A DNA stretch of 11,500 nt from a bacterium (GCA_018814465.1 JAHIZR010000350.1:1-11500); one strand, 5' to 3'; counted from the first letter of the stretch, positions 1-6,066 are shown. Program-made: numbers and translations. Notes: generated by a model from the sequence alone, not told the origin.

Positions 1-11
1 ATTATCTTACT

Positions 12-53
12 CGCCGAGCGGGGGATTAAGGCTTTGTGGTTCCCCGCCGGCAC
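12..53. repeat. Short palindromic repeat (C-like, longer loop)
   Basis: The unit begins with CGCCGAG and ends with GCCGGCAC. The arms GCGGGG and CCCCGC pair across a loop of about 20 bases. It shares its left end with the other intergenic repeats of the window. It lies downstream of exbD, which is read leftward, and could also act as a 3' hairpin for that transcript. A single loosely matching copy supports it, so the boundaries are approximate. Confidence 0.5.
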
Positions 54-59
54 TTGGTT

Positions 60-90
60 CGCCGAGCCGGGGTCGCTGACCCTGCCGGAA
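60..90. repeat. Short palindromic repeat, family C
   Basis: CGCCGAG is followed by arm CGGGGTC, loop GCT, arm GACCCTG, then CCGGAA. The same layout occurs at 2853-2882 with arms CAGGATC and GATCCTG and the same GCT loop. Between the two copies an A-T pair becomes G-C and another A-T becomes G-T, so pairing is kept while the bases change. It is 10 bases beyond the exbD stop and may also serve as a transcript end. Confidence 0.7.
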
Positions 91-100
91 TCTGACAATA

Positions 101-544
101 TTATTCCTTCCCGTACCCCGCCAACTGGGCCGGTTCCAAAGCAATACTAATCGAAATATCGTTCCGGCCCGCCGCCTGCATGATCTGAACCGGCCGATCC
201 CAAATCGAGCCGCTGTCCGCCCGTAAAATCACCTTGCCTTCCGGCATCACTAACTTATAGTTCGCCATCACCGTATCCGCCAGCATGAACACCATCGAAT
301 CCGGCTCCAGCGAATCGGCGATAATCTCACCGTTCACCAGCACATTCCCGCTGCGCTCCACCTGAAAGATAATCTCGTCCGACACCGTCAGCATCGGCGA
401 GCTTTCCGCATAGTTGCTCGGCAGCTTCATCTCCACCACATCCTCAGGCGCGATCACCGTCGCGATCACCAGAAAGAGAATGAGAATGAAAGCTATGTCA
501 ATCAGAGACGTCGTCGCGTCCGCAAATGGATTGTTTTTTCTCAC
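101..544 (-). CDS. exbD: ExbD/TolR-family biopolymer transport protein
   Basis: This is the small subunit of a proton-driven motor complex (ExbB-ExbD or TolQ-TolR type) in the inner membrane. It couples the proton motive force to work at the outer membrane. The 147-residue protein has the family layout: a short basic N-terminus (MRKNNPFADA), one membrane helix at about residues 14-33, and a periplasmic domain. Asp16 at the start of the helix (SLIDIAF) matches the conserved proton-relay aspartate of ExbD/TolR. The start codon is GTG, placed directly after the exbB stop codon with no gap, which implies translational coupling. No TonB, TolA or receptor gene is visible, so the specific role (nutrient uptake, Tol-type envelope maintenance or gliding-type motor) cannot be decided. 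The family call is firm; the symbol is used in the broad sense. Confidence 0.9.
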   Translation of the reverse strand: MRKNNPFADATTSLIDIAFILILFLVIATVIAPEDVVEMKLPSNYAESSPMLTVSDEIIFQVERSGNVLVNGEIIADSLEPDSMVFMLADTVMANYKLVMPEGKVILRADSGSIWDRPVQIMQAAGRNDISISIALEPAQLAGYGKE

Positions 545-1156
545 TTAATCCGCCCCCGCTAATCTTTCCCGCATCTCCGCCAGCCGTGAATTCAGCAAAT
601 GCCGCCCGATAATTCCGATCAAAGCCACAATAAAACCGCACACCGTGGTTACCATCGCTACGTACATTCCCCCCGCAATGGTCTGCATCGTGATCTTCTG
701 GACCAGCGTCTGCTCACTGAAAACCTGCACCAAACCGACCACCGTTCCCAATAATCCCGAAACCGGAGCCGCCGCGATCATCATCTCCAAAAATAGAAAC
801 CGATTGGACAATCCCGTAATCTCGAATTCAATCGCCTCCTGCGGACTGACCTCTGCCGACAGCGTGTTCAGCTTCCGCCGCATCTCATTCAGAAAGGATT
901 CCTTATGAAACTTCTGTAAGTAATAAATCGTAAATCCGACACCAATGAAAAGCTGTATCCCTTGAAAAAAATAGATGAACACATCAAAGGCGCGAAAGAG
1001 GACGATAAATGACCCAATTCTCTGTGACATGGTCACATACGAGGTATCTACCGGAGCCTGCGCATAGGATACTCCGGCATATATCAGGGAAAGAACCATA
1101 CTCATAATAAACAGCAAAATCATCTCACGTCGAGCGACAAAATTCCATTTCTTCAT
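545..1156 (-). CDS. exbB: MotA/TolQ/ExbB proton channel family protein
   Basis: This is the channel-forming partner of the ExbD-like protein and the first gene of the operon. The 203-residue protein has an N-terminal hydrophobic segment (about residues 12-32, either a signal-anchor or an extra helix), then helices at about 57-80, 121-147 and 158-187. The family signature is clear. APVSGLLGTVVGLVQVF (130-146) matches the conserved small-residue motif of helix 2, and MYVAMVTTVCGFIVAL (164-179) matches the last helix, including the conserved threonines. The ATG at 1156 is preceded by a weak GGG-type ribosome site (complement of about 1166-1169), and a good promoter lies at 1206-1234. ExbB, TolQ and related motor subunits cannot be separated from sequence alone. 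Confidence 0.9.
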   Translation of the reverse strand: MKKWNFVARREMILLFIMSMVLSLIYAGVSYAQAPVDTSYVTMSQRIGSFIVLFRAFDVFIYFFQGIQLFIGVGFTIYYLQKFHKESFLNEMRRKLNTLSAEVSPQEAIEFEITGLSNRFLFLEMMIAAAPVSGLLGTVVGLVQVFSEQTLVQKITMQTIAGGMYVAMVTTVCGFIVALIGIIGRHLLNSRLAEMRERLAGAD

Positions 1157-1205
1157 TGTAACTGACCCTGTATTGCTTTGGGATATAACTCCTAATATAA
1201 CAGAT

Positions 1206-1234
1206 AATATAGAACATACACCTCACAGAAGCAA
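1206..1234 (-). promoter_or_regulatory. Promoter of the exbB-exbD operon
   Basis: Read on the minus strand, -35 TTGCTT (1229-1234) is separated by exactly 17 bases from -10 TATATT (1206-1211). The predicted start is near 1199, giving a leader of about 43 bases before the exbB ATG. The layout matches the promoters of the DUF1579 gene, alr and the 347-residue gene. Confidence 0.6.
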
Positions 1235-1424
1235 GCACTTAGTGAACAAAACTTACCTTTTAAGTCCCTTTTCGATCATCCTTGCGAACCTTACTCGATT
1301 TCATGCGTGTAAAATGCGAGCAGCCGCTTGCATGGTTGTTTTCACACTGCCCGACTGGTCCAAGATACACATTCAAGTCCGGTCAGATCTGAAATAGCCA
1401 AACGCAAGTTGCTTTGATTCCTAC

Positions 1425-1453
1425 TTGACTTTTTCCTGTAAATCCGCTAAGTT
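1425..1453 (+). promoter_or_regulatory. Putative promoter of the lipoprotein pair
   Basis: -35 TTGACT (1425-1430), a 17-base spacer and -10 TAAGTT (1448-1453). The -35 is near consensus. The -10 is weak but fits the TAnnTT pattern seen at the other promoters here. The predicted start near 1460 leaves a leader of about 34 bases carrying the GGAG ribosome site. An in-frame TTG at 1425 would put the -35 inside the gene, but it is not used as the start in this annotation. Confidence 0.45.
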
Positions 1454-1493
1454 TATGTCCAGACAGAAGAAACGAAACGATGGAGAGCAAAAA

Positions 1494-2081
1494 ATGACCC
1501 CTTCGCGCGTAATAGCTTTACTTAGCTTAGTGATTCTCGGAGTGGTGCTTTTAACCGGATGCGAAAGCGTGGACATGAAGGCACAAAAGATGCTTTCGCA
1601 AGGACAATACCAGCAGGTCATCGACAAATTCCCTGAAACTCAGTACGCAAGACGGGCCGAAGCCTTGCTCGCGGAACAGTTGCTTGAACAAGGGAAATTC
1701 GACGAAGTCATTGAAAAATACCCGAATACGCCCTCTGCTCATCTCGCAAAATTAGCCGAAGCTCAACGGCTCTTTGATGCTGGAGACTATGAGGCGGTGA
1801 TTGCAGGCTTTCCCCATACGACTCTGGCAGAACAGTCCGAAAGAATCGTCTCCGACAGCCTCTATAATGTCGGAGCATTTGATGATCTGATCGATAAATA
1901 TCCGAATTCAGAAAAATCGAAGCTGATCCAAAATGCGCGCGCCGAAGAAGCCTTCGAAAAAGCTAAAAAAATGAAAGGCACGGCACAGGAAAATGCGCTC
2001 CGCGAAATCACTCAAAAGTATCGCGGCACCACTATCTTTAAAGAAGCCGCTACCATGTTGCGGGATCTTCGGAATAAATAA
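1494..2081 (+). CDS. Lipoprotein with four 30-residue helical repeats
   Basis: The function is unknown; it is probably an envelope-anchored protein-interaction scaffold. From the ATG at 1494 the product is 195 residues. Residues 1-22 form a lipoprotein signal peptide with lipobox LTGC, so Cys23 would be lipidated. Four tandem repeats follow at 37-66, 67-96, 97-126 and 127-156, each exactly 30 residues. The pattern is Gly-x-aromatic-x-x-(V/I/L)-I-x-x-aromatic-Pro, then an Ala/Leu-rich second helix. A lysine-rich tail follows (157-195). This resembles tetratricopeptide-type helical pairs, as in BamD or YfgC-like proteins, but the period is 30 rather than 34. The 1494 start has GGAG at 1482-1485, eight bases upstream, and gives a proper signal peptide. 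An in-frame TTG at 1425 would bury the signal peptide. The next gene is a paralogue. Confidence 0.88.
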   Translation: MTPSRVIALLSLVILGVVLLTGCESVDMKAQKMLSQGQYQQVIDKFPETQYARRAEALLAEQLLEQGKFDEVIEKYPNTPSAHLAKLAEAQRLFDAGDYEAVIAGFPHTTLAEQSERIVSDSLYNVGAFDDLIDKYPNSEKSKLIQNARAEEAFEKAKKMKGTAQENALREITQKYRGTTIFKEAATMLRDLRNK

Positions 2082-2097
2082 GAGATCAATTATATTA

Positions 2098-2140
2098 CAG
2101 CAGTTCGCTTCATCGCCCGGTAAACTGCTGCCGGGTGATG
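2098..2140 (+). promoter_or_regulatory. Two overlapping, mutually exclusive hairpins
   Basis: Between the paralogous lipoprotein genes, arm CAGCAGTT (2098-2105) pairs perfectly with AACTGCTG (2123-2130). Arm CATCGCCCGG (2111-2120) pairs with CCGGGTGATG (2131-2140) with one G-T pair. The arms are interleaved, so only one hairpin can form at a time. No T-run follows, so this is not a textbook terminator. It may be an mRNA processing, stability or attenuation site that sets the ratio of the two lipoproteins. A weak promoter-like pair, TTCGGA (2068-2073) and TATATT (2091-2096) 17 bases apart, would start transcription near the left arm. Confidence 0.5.
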
Positions 2141-2177
2141 CTTCAATAGTCGTCTCCTGAATTCAAGGATTCCCGAT

Positions 2178-2774
2178 ATGAAAAACCTCATCTGGTTTAT
2201 CGGTCTGACTGCTTTGATCGCCGGCATCATCGGCTGCGCAACCCCTTCTGAAAGAGCGCAAAAACTCTTTAAGTCGGGCGAATATGAACAGGTGCTTACT
2301 CGCTATCCGAATGAACCTATCGCTCAAGAAGCCCGCGCCAAACTCGCCGAAAAACTGCTGGACGAAGGCGAATACCAGCGCATCCTTGATGAATTCGCCG
2401 ATACACCCAGCGCCTACCATGCCAAAGAACGAATCGCGGCTAAACTGCTCGATGAAAAGCAATATCAGCAAATTCTGGATGACTTCCCTGAAACACCCGC
2501 CGCGCTCACGGCCCGGGAAACCGTTGCCCGGCAACTCTATGACGACGGCAAGCTCGACGAGCTGATCCAAAAATATCCCAACTCCCAAGCCGGAAAAGAA
2601 GCGCGCCAGGTTCTGGGCGAGCGCGCCTACGAAACCGCCATGAACCTGAAAGGCAGCGACGAAAAAATTAAGGCTCTTGAAGCCATGCTGATCAGCCCCA
2701 TCTACGCCGGAACTCCGGTTCATGAAACCGTCCAACTCGCTCTGGCCCGCCTCCACGGTGCCCAAGGTAAGTAG
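2178..2774 (+). CDS. Paralogous lipoprotein with four 30-residue helical repeats
   Basis: The function is unknown. The 198-residue product is a paralogue of the lipoprotein just upstream. Its signal peptide ends in lipobox IIGC, so Cys20 is the lipidation site. Four repeats of exactly 30 residues occupy 34-63, 64-93, 94-123 and 124-153 in the same register as the neighbour, with units such as GEYQRILDEF then ADTPSAYHAK. A divergent tail of about 45 residues follows. AAGGA at 2165-2169, eight bases before the ATG, decides the start. The gap to the upstream gene is 96 bases, so the two are probably partly co-transcribed. The repeats predict a short curved alpha-solenoid that could bind peptides or outer-membrane proteins. 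TPR or BamD-like scaffolds are the nearest known type, but no specific family is claimed. Confidence 0.88.
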   Translation: MKNLIWFIGLTALIAGIIGCATPSERAQKLFKSGEYEQVLTRYPNEPIAQEARAKLAEKLLDEGEYQRILDEFADTPSAYHAKERIAAKLLDEKQYQQILDDFPETPAALTARETVARQLYDDGKLDELIQKYPNSQAGKEARQVLGERAYETAMNLKGSDEKIKALEAMLISPIYAGTPVHETVQLALARLHGAQGK

Positions 2775-2777
2775 TCT

Positions 2778-2848
2778 CGCCGAGCCTTATCTAAGCGCAG
2801 CGAATCTTTTAGTAACGAGAATGCAGCAGCGCGCAACCCGGCCGGGAC
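2778..2848. repeat. Structured repeat, family A (copy 1)
   Basis: This 71-base unit starts with CGCCGAGCC and ends with GCGCAACCCGGCCGGGAC. It matches units at 6221-6290 and 10500-10569 (70 bases each) at both ends and in the CTAAGC block near the left end, while the centre differs. In this copy the outer left arm has decayed (CTTAT where another copy has CGGGC), but GCGC blocks inside can still pair. It follows the second lipoprotein gene by three bases. Confidence 0.8.
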
Positions 2849-2852
2849 ACAA

Positions 2853-2882
2853 CGCCGAGCAGGATCGCTGATCCTGCCGGAA
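2853..2882. repeat. Short palindromic repeat, family C (copy 2)
   Basis: CGCCGAG, then arm CAGGATC (2860-2866), loop GCT and arm GATCCTG (2870-2876), then CCGGAA. The seven-base stem is perfect. The counterpart at 60-90 has different arm bases but the same loop and ends. It lies between an A and a B element. Confidence 0.8.
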
Positions 2883-2897
2883 AGAGAAACACTTATC

Positions 2898-2971
2898 CGC
2901 CGAGCAGGATTTAGCGCCGAACGGCTTCAATGCAATTCGTTTTTAAATACGGCGCGGCACCCTGCCGGAAC
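2898..2971. repeat. Structured repeat, family B (copy 1)
   Basis: This 74-base unit starts CGCCGAGCAGG and ends CCCTGCCGGAAC. Two nested stems are visible: outer GCAGG (2904-2908) with CCTGC (2961-2965), and inner GCGCC (2914-2918) with GGCGC (2951-2955). The copy at 6300-6373 has the same length and the same two stems, but its central loop of about 30 bases is largely different. Confidence 0.8.
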
Positions 2972-3015
2972 TAAAAGGTACAACGAACCGTTGCTCGACC
3001 GAAATCATCGTTCAC

Positions 3016-3044
3016 TTGAACATCCCGCTTTTTTATACTATCTT
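3016..3044 (+). promoter_or_regulatory. Promoter of the DUF1579 gene
   Basis: -35 TTGAAC (3016-3021), a 17-base spacer and -10 TATCTT (3039-3044). The predicted start is near 3051, giving a 30-base leader with AAGGAG at 3069-3074. The -10 hexamer is identical to those of alr and the 347-residue gene. An overlapping TATACT (3034-3039) has a poor 12-base spacer. Confidence 0.6.
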
Positions 3045-3080
3045 CAATAAATCCTAATCAAGAACTTTAAGGAGATAACA

Positions 3081-3725
3081 ATGCATAAACTTAGTAAGCT
3101 GTCCCTTATTCTTTTCAGTCTCATCCTCGTCGCAGGACTTCCCGCCTTCGCACAAGATGCGCCGCAGGATGAAGCCGCCGCTCCCATGTCCGAAGAAATG
3201 ATGCAAAAGTGGATGGCTTCCATGACTCCCGGTGAGCATCATCAATGGCTGAGTGCCTTTGCCGGCAACTGGAAAAGTGAAAATAAATCCTATTGGGATC
3301 CCAAAAGCGAACCGGAAGTCACCACGGGCACATCAACCTGTGAAATGGTTCTCGGCGGCCGTTTTCTGAAAGTCGAAAGCAATCTGCCGATTCCGAGTAT
3401 GAATATGTCCATGGACGGCATGGGCTTCCTCGGTTATGACAACACCAGAAAAGAATACACCCTGTTCTGGATTGACAACATGGGAACCGCTATGTATACC
3501 GCCACCGGACAACGGGAAGGGAATGTGCTTACCCTGCTTGGCAAGTCGGATGATTGCACAACCGGTGAAAAAAACAAGCCTGTTAAGTATGTCTATGAGT
3601 TCAAGACCGCCAACAGCTATTACTTCGCTATCTACGATAACGCCGGTACTCCTAACGAAGTGCTTATGATGGAAGAGAATGTCACCCGCGTTCTTGACAC
3701 CCAGATTAAGCCGGTCGAAGAATAA
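3081..3725 (+). CDS. Secreted DUF1579-family protein
   Basis: The biochemical function of this family is not known. The 214-residue product has an N-terminal signal peptide (basic MHKLSK, hydrophobic core, cleavage probably after PAFA, residue 24) and a short acidic, Met-rich linker. A DUF1579-like domain spans about residues 50-206. Family hallmarks are the opening LSAFAGNWKSE, the CEMVLGGRFLKVES strand, FLGYDNTRKEYTLFWIDNMG, and the closing EVLMMEENVTR. This predicts a periplasmic lipocalin-like beta-barrel. AAGGAG six bases before the ATG makes the start secure. It is flanked by its own promoter and a clear terminator, so it is monocistronic. It has no obvious functional tie to the alanine racemase that follows. 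Confidence 0.88.
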   Translation: MHKLSKLSLILFSLILVAGLPAFAQDAPQDEAAAPMSEEMMQKWMASMTPGEHHQWLSAFAGNWKSENKSYWDPKSEPEVTTGTSTCEMVLGGRFLKVESNLPIPSMNMSMDGMGFLGYDNTRKEYTLFWIDNMGTAMYTATGQREGNVLTLLGKSDDCTTGEKNKPVKYVYEFKTANSYYFAIYDNAGTPNEVLMMEENVTRVLDTQIKPVEE

Positions 3726-3757
3726 TTCATCAATAGTCTGATTATTAAGTCTTTATC

Positions 3758-3788
3758 AGGGAGTTGATCGTCAGGTCAACTCCCTTTT
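3758..3788 (+). terminator. Rho-independent terminator after the DUF1579 gene
   Basis: The stem GGGAGTTGA (3759-3767) pairs perfectly with TCAACTCCC (3776-3784), extended by an A-T pair. The loop is eight bases and a TTTT run follows directly. It lies 33 bases past the stop codon. Confidence 0.85.
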
Positions 3789-3791
3789 GCA

Positions 3792-3820
3792 TTGCTATTC
3801 TGAAGAAAGTTAGCTATCTT
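3792..3820 (+). promoter_or_regulatory. Promoter of alanine racemase
   Basis: -35 TTGCTA (3792-3797), a 17-base spacer and -10 TATCTT (3815-3820). The predicted start is about 3827, only a few bases before the GTG at 3831. No ribosome site can fit, so the mRNA would be leaderless or nearly so. The -35 sits just past the T-run of the preceding terminator. Confidence 0.55.
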
Positions 3821-3830
3821 AATTGATATT

Positions 3831-4937
3831 GTGCAGCCGCCTGTCGCCTACATTGACCTTCGTGCTGTTGAGGAGAACGCGGCTCGACTGCTGGATCGTG
3901 TCAAGCCGCGCGGCTTGCTCGCGGTTGTCAAATGGAACGCTTACGGTCACGGTCTGATCGAATGCGCGAAAGCGCTGGACAGGGCGGGGGCGGCGGGCTT
4001 CGGAGTCAGTTCGCCGCAGGAAGGTGTGCGGCTTCGCAAGGCCGGTCTCACACAGCCGATTCTTGTCATGACCGATTGGGTCGGCAAGCCGCCTAAGCTA
4101 TTCCTCGATTGGAATTTGGAAGCTGCCGCGACGTCGTGGTACAAGGTCGAATATCTGGATGCCATTGCGCGCAACTTAGGACATTCGATCCCGGCGCACA
4201 TCAAATTCGATACCGGCTTAGGTCGCGTCGGGTTGCCTCATGCGAAATCGCAAGAGCTTCTGAAAAAAATCGCCGGGATGAAGCATCTGCAAATCGCCGC
4301 GATCTACTCTCATCTCGATTATGCCGGACCGCGGGATCGGGATAAAGGGGAACGGCAAATCAAGGTTTTCAATCGCATCGTCAAAGAAGCCGCCGAACTT
4401 GGCATTCAGCCCCGTTGGATTCATCTGGCCAATTCAGCCGCTGCCTTGGCCCTGCCCGATATCCCCGGGAATCTGGTTCGCTCCGGCATTGCTCTTTATG
4501 GCCAACCCCCCTCCCCTGAAGTCGCCCAATTGCTTCCATTGAAACCTGTTATGACTCTCGCGGGTTCAATAGTTTCTACAAGACGTCTAATTAAGGGGCA
4601 AGGCTATCCCGCCAACCTCTTCTTTAAAGCCCCTGTCAATGGCTGGGGAGCTGAAATAAACTTAGGCTATTCAACAGGATACCCAAGCAGTATCGCAGGA
4701 CATGCGCCGGTCTTGTGGAGAGGTCGCCGGGTCAGATTGCTTAGTGCCATGTCCGACCGCAGCAGTTTCGTCTTTATAACAAAAGAGAGGCCTGAAATCG
4801 GGGACGAAATCATCTTTTGGGGTAAACAGAACAATAATACATTGTTTTTACACGAATTAGCACCGCTAATTGATTGCCTCCCCTATGAACTACCGACTTG
4901 GCTTTCTCCAAAACTACAGCGGCAGTATCTGAGATAA
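3831..4937 (+). CDS. alr: Alanine racemase (divergent C-terminal domain)
   Basis: A PLP enzyme interconverting L- and D-alanine in the cytoplasm and supplying D-alanine for peptidoglycan. The 368-residue length is typical. The N-terminal barrel is canonical: Lys34 in VVKWNAYGHG is the PLP lysine (the usual second residue is Ala, here Trp). Other conserved parts are HIKFDTGLGRVGL (123-135, with Lys125 and Arg132), His161, HLANSAA (198-204) and RSGIALYG (217-224). The C-terminal beta-domain keeps catalytic Tyr280, Met307 and PYEL (351-354). However, the usual YGDGYPR motif reads YSTGYPS, and the Asp after the Met of the MDQ motif is Ser. The start is GTG with no ribosome site; an in-frame stop lies 30 bases upstream and the start fits the family N-terminus. 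From about 4545 the base use becomes visibly more A+T rich. Confidence 0.92.
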   Translation: MQPPVAYIDLRAVEENAARLLDRVKPRGLLAVVKWNAYGHGLIECAKALDRAGAAGFGVSSPQEGVRLRKAGLTQPILVMTDWVGKPPKLFLDWNLEAAATSWYKVEYLDAIARNLGHSIPAHIKFDTGLGRVGLPHAKSQELLKKIAGMKHLQIAAIYSHLDYAGPRDRDKGERQIKVFNRIVKEAAELGIQPRWIHLANSAAALALPDIPGNLVRSGIALYGQPPSPEVAQLLPLKPVMTLAGSIVSTRRLIKGQGYPANLFFKAPVNGWGAEINLGYSTGYPSSIAGHAPVLWRGRRVRLLSAMSDRSSFVFITKERPEIGDEIIFWGKQNNNTLFLHELAPLIDCLPYELPTWLSPKLQRQYLR

Positions 4938-4943
4938 AAATCC

Positions 4944-5002
4944 CGCCGAACCAGGCCAAAGTGCCGCTTTCGCCGTGGTGGGTGCTCTCACCCGCCCGGA
5001 AC
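4944..5002. repeat. Degenerate palindromic repeat of the C type
   Basis: CGCCGAA at 4944 and a second CGCCG at 4971 precede a hairpin: GTGGGTG, loop CTC, then TCACCC and GCCCGGAAC. The layout (CGCCG, arm, three-base loop, arm, CCGGAAC) matches family C with different arm sequences. It lies seven bases after the alr stop codon. Boundaries on the left are uncertain. Confidence 0.5.
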
Positions 5003-5033
5003 ACGATTCGAACTAAATAACTACTAATAAAAG

Positions 5034-5062
5034 CCCCGCAGCTTGCCTCTCGGCAGTCGGGG
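5034..5062 (+). terminator. Hairpin between alr and the redox pair
   Basis: CCCCG (5034-5038) pairs with CGGGG (5058-5062). An inner TGCC (5044-5047) pairs with GGCA (5052-5055) around a TCTC loop, with an internal bulge. There is no T-run afterwards, so it may end alr transcripts weakly or sit in the leader of the TlpA-like gene. Confidence 0.4.
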
Positions 5063-5125
5063 TACAGTCAAGAAAACATGGAGAATCCGATGACCGTCCT
5101 TACTGAATCACGGCTTGGAACAAGT

Positions 5126-5626
5126 ATGAAAAAACTCTTATTCATCTCATTGGGAACCCTGCTCTTATTTGCGGTAGGCTGTTCGAAAAAAGTCGAAACT
5201 CCCGCTGATGCCGGAAAACTCAACCTCACCCTCGTGGATGTCAACGATCAGCAGCTTGATCTAAGGCAGCATCTGGGTAAGGTCGTCATTATAGATTTCT
5301 GGGATACTTGGTGCGGTCCCTGTAAAAAAGAAATTCCCCACTTTATTGATCTCTACGACCGCTATAACAGCCAGGGGCTGGAAATTGTCGGTGTCGCCTT
5401 CGGCCGCAACGGCAAGGGCGCCGTCAAGAGCTTCAGCGAACAGTACAGGATCAACTATCCCAGCACGATGTTCAACGAGGATGCCGGCAGAATTTTCGGT
5501 CGTCCGCGTTCCATCCCCACGACTTATATCATCGATAAAAAAGGTCAGATCGCCGAAACCGTTGTCGGCTATCGCGATATCAGCTTCTTCGAAAATAAAA
5601 TCAAGCAGCTCCTCGCTGCTTCTTAA
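5126..5626 (+). CDS. TlpA-like lipoprotein thioredoxin (thiol-disulfide reductase)
   Basis: A membrane-anchored thioredoxin-fold protein (AhpC/TSA-redoxin type) acting in the periplasm, probably reducing protein disulfides or assisting cytochrome maturation. From the ATG at 5126 it has 166 residues. The signal peptide MKKLLFISLGTLLLFAVG is followed by Cys19, the lipidation site. The domain opens with LTLVDVNDQQLDLRQHLGKVVIIDFW, has the active site WCGPC (62-66) and the cis-proline in SIPTTYIID (Pro121). The start is ambiguous. The ATG at 5090 has a better ribosome site (GGAG, 5080-5083, six bases away) and would add 12 residues before MKKLL. The ATG at 5126 gives the usual short lipoprotein n-region with a weaker GGAA. 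The stop is 35 bases before a thioredoxin gene, so the two are likely one transcript. Confidence 0.9.
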   Translation: MKKLLFISLGTLLLFAVGCSKKVETPADAGKLNLTLVDVNDQQLDLRQHLGKVVIIDFWDTWCGPCKKEIPHFIDLYDRYNSQGLEIVGVAFGRNGKGAVKSFSEQYRINYPSTMFNEDAGRIFGRPRSIPTTYIIDKKGQIAETVVGYRDISFFENKIKQLLAAS

Positions 5627-5661
5627 TCCGTCAATTGACCTAATAAAAGAAAGAAGGTATA

Positions 5662-6006
5662 ATGGCTAACGAAACGACGGCTTCGGACGTTCTTAAAATC
5701 ACCGACGATAATCAAGATACATTGGTCAAGCAGAATACCATGCTCGTCGTGGACTGCTACGCCGACTGGTGCGGCCCCTGCCGCTTGATCGCTCCCTTCA
5801 TCGTTGAACTTGCGAGCGAATACAAAGGCAAAGTCGCCTTCGGAAAGATCGATGTCGATCAAAGTCCCGGCGTCAGCCGCCAGTTCGGCATCAGCTCGAT
5901 CCCGACCTTGCTCTTCTTCAAAAACGGCAAGCTGGTCGACCGCATCATCGGCGCGCTCCCCAAGCCCGCCCTGAAGGACAAAGTCGAAGCCCTGATCGCC
6001 ATGTAA
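5662..6006 (+). CDS. trxA: Thioredoxin
   Basis: A cytoplasmic dithiol-disulfide oxidoreductase of 114 residues with no signal peptide. The active site WCGPC (36-40), the buried Asp31 (matching Asp26 of E. coli thioredoxin) and the cis-proline in SIPTLLFF (Pro81) are all present, followed by the usual glycine-containing GKLVDRIIGALPK. An extra cysteine, Cys32, lies five residues before the first active-site cysteine, where phenylalanine is usual; this is uncommon and could allow a regulatory disulfide or dimer. AAGAAGG lies a few bases before the ATG. It probably forms an operon with the lipoprotein thioredoxin upstream and is closed by a strong hairpin 23 bases after the stop. No thioredoxin reductase is in the window. 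Confidence 0.93.
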   Translation: MANETTASDVLKITDDNQDTLVKQNTMLVVDCYADWCGPCRLIAPFIVELASEYKGKVAFGKIDVDQSPGVSRQFGISSIPTLLFFKNGKLVDRIIGALPKPALKDKVEALIAM

Positions 6007-6029
6007 GCATTCTAATCTCGTAAAATTAA

Positions 6030-6060
6030 CAAAGCCCTCTCCATTCCGGAGGGGGCTTTG
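6030..6060 (+). terminator. Terminator after trxA
   Basis: CAAAGCCCTCTCC (6030-6042) pairs with GGAGGGGGCTTTG (6048-6060) over 13 positions with one G-T pair and a five-base loop. The downstream T-run is weak (CTATTT), but the stem is long. Confidence 0.8.
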
Positions 6061-6066
6061 CTATTT

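Larger units (their letters stand above)
1157..1493. other. Divergent intergenic region (337 bases)
   Basis: The region separates the leftward exbB-exbD operon from the rightward lipoprotein pair. It contains the two promoters listed separately. The middle (about 1240-1400) has no convincing gene. A short open frame at 1173-1397 has no ribosome site, no recognisable motif and low-complexity composition. A weak inverted pair, GACTGG near 1353 and CCGGTC near 1380, flanks about 20 bases and could be an operator, but support is slight. Confidence 0.5.

Noticed and set aside
1173..1397. 74-residue plus-strand frame in the divergent promoter region
   Set aside because: It overlaps the exbB promoter and has no ribosome site or protein-like pattern.
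2098..2140. H-type pseudoknot between the lipoprotein genes
   Set aside because: The arm order fits, but no linker bases remain to cross the first stem, so two alternative hairpins are more realistic.
2163..2765. 200-residue open frame on the minus strand
   Set aside because: It mirrors the second lipoprotein gene, and the plus strand has the ribosome site, lipobox and repeats.
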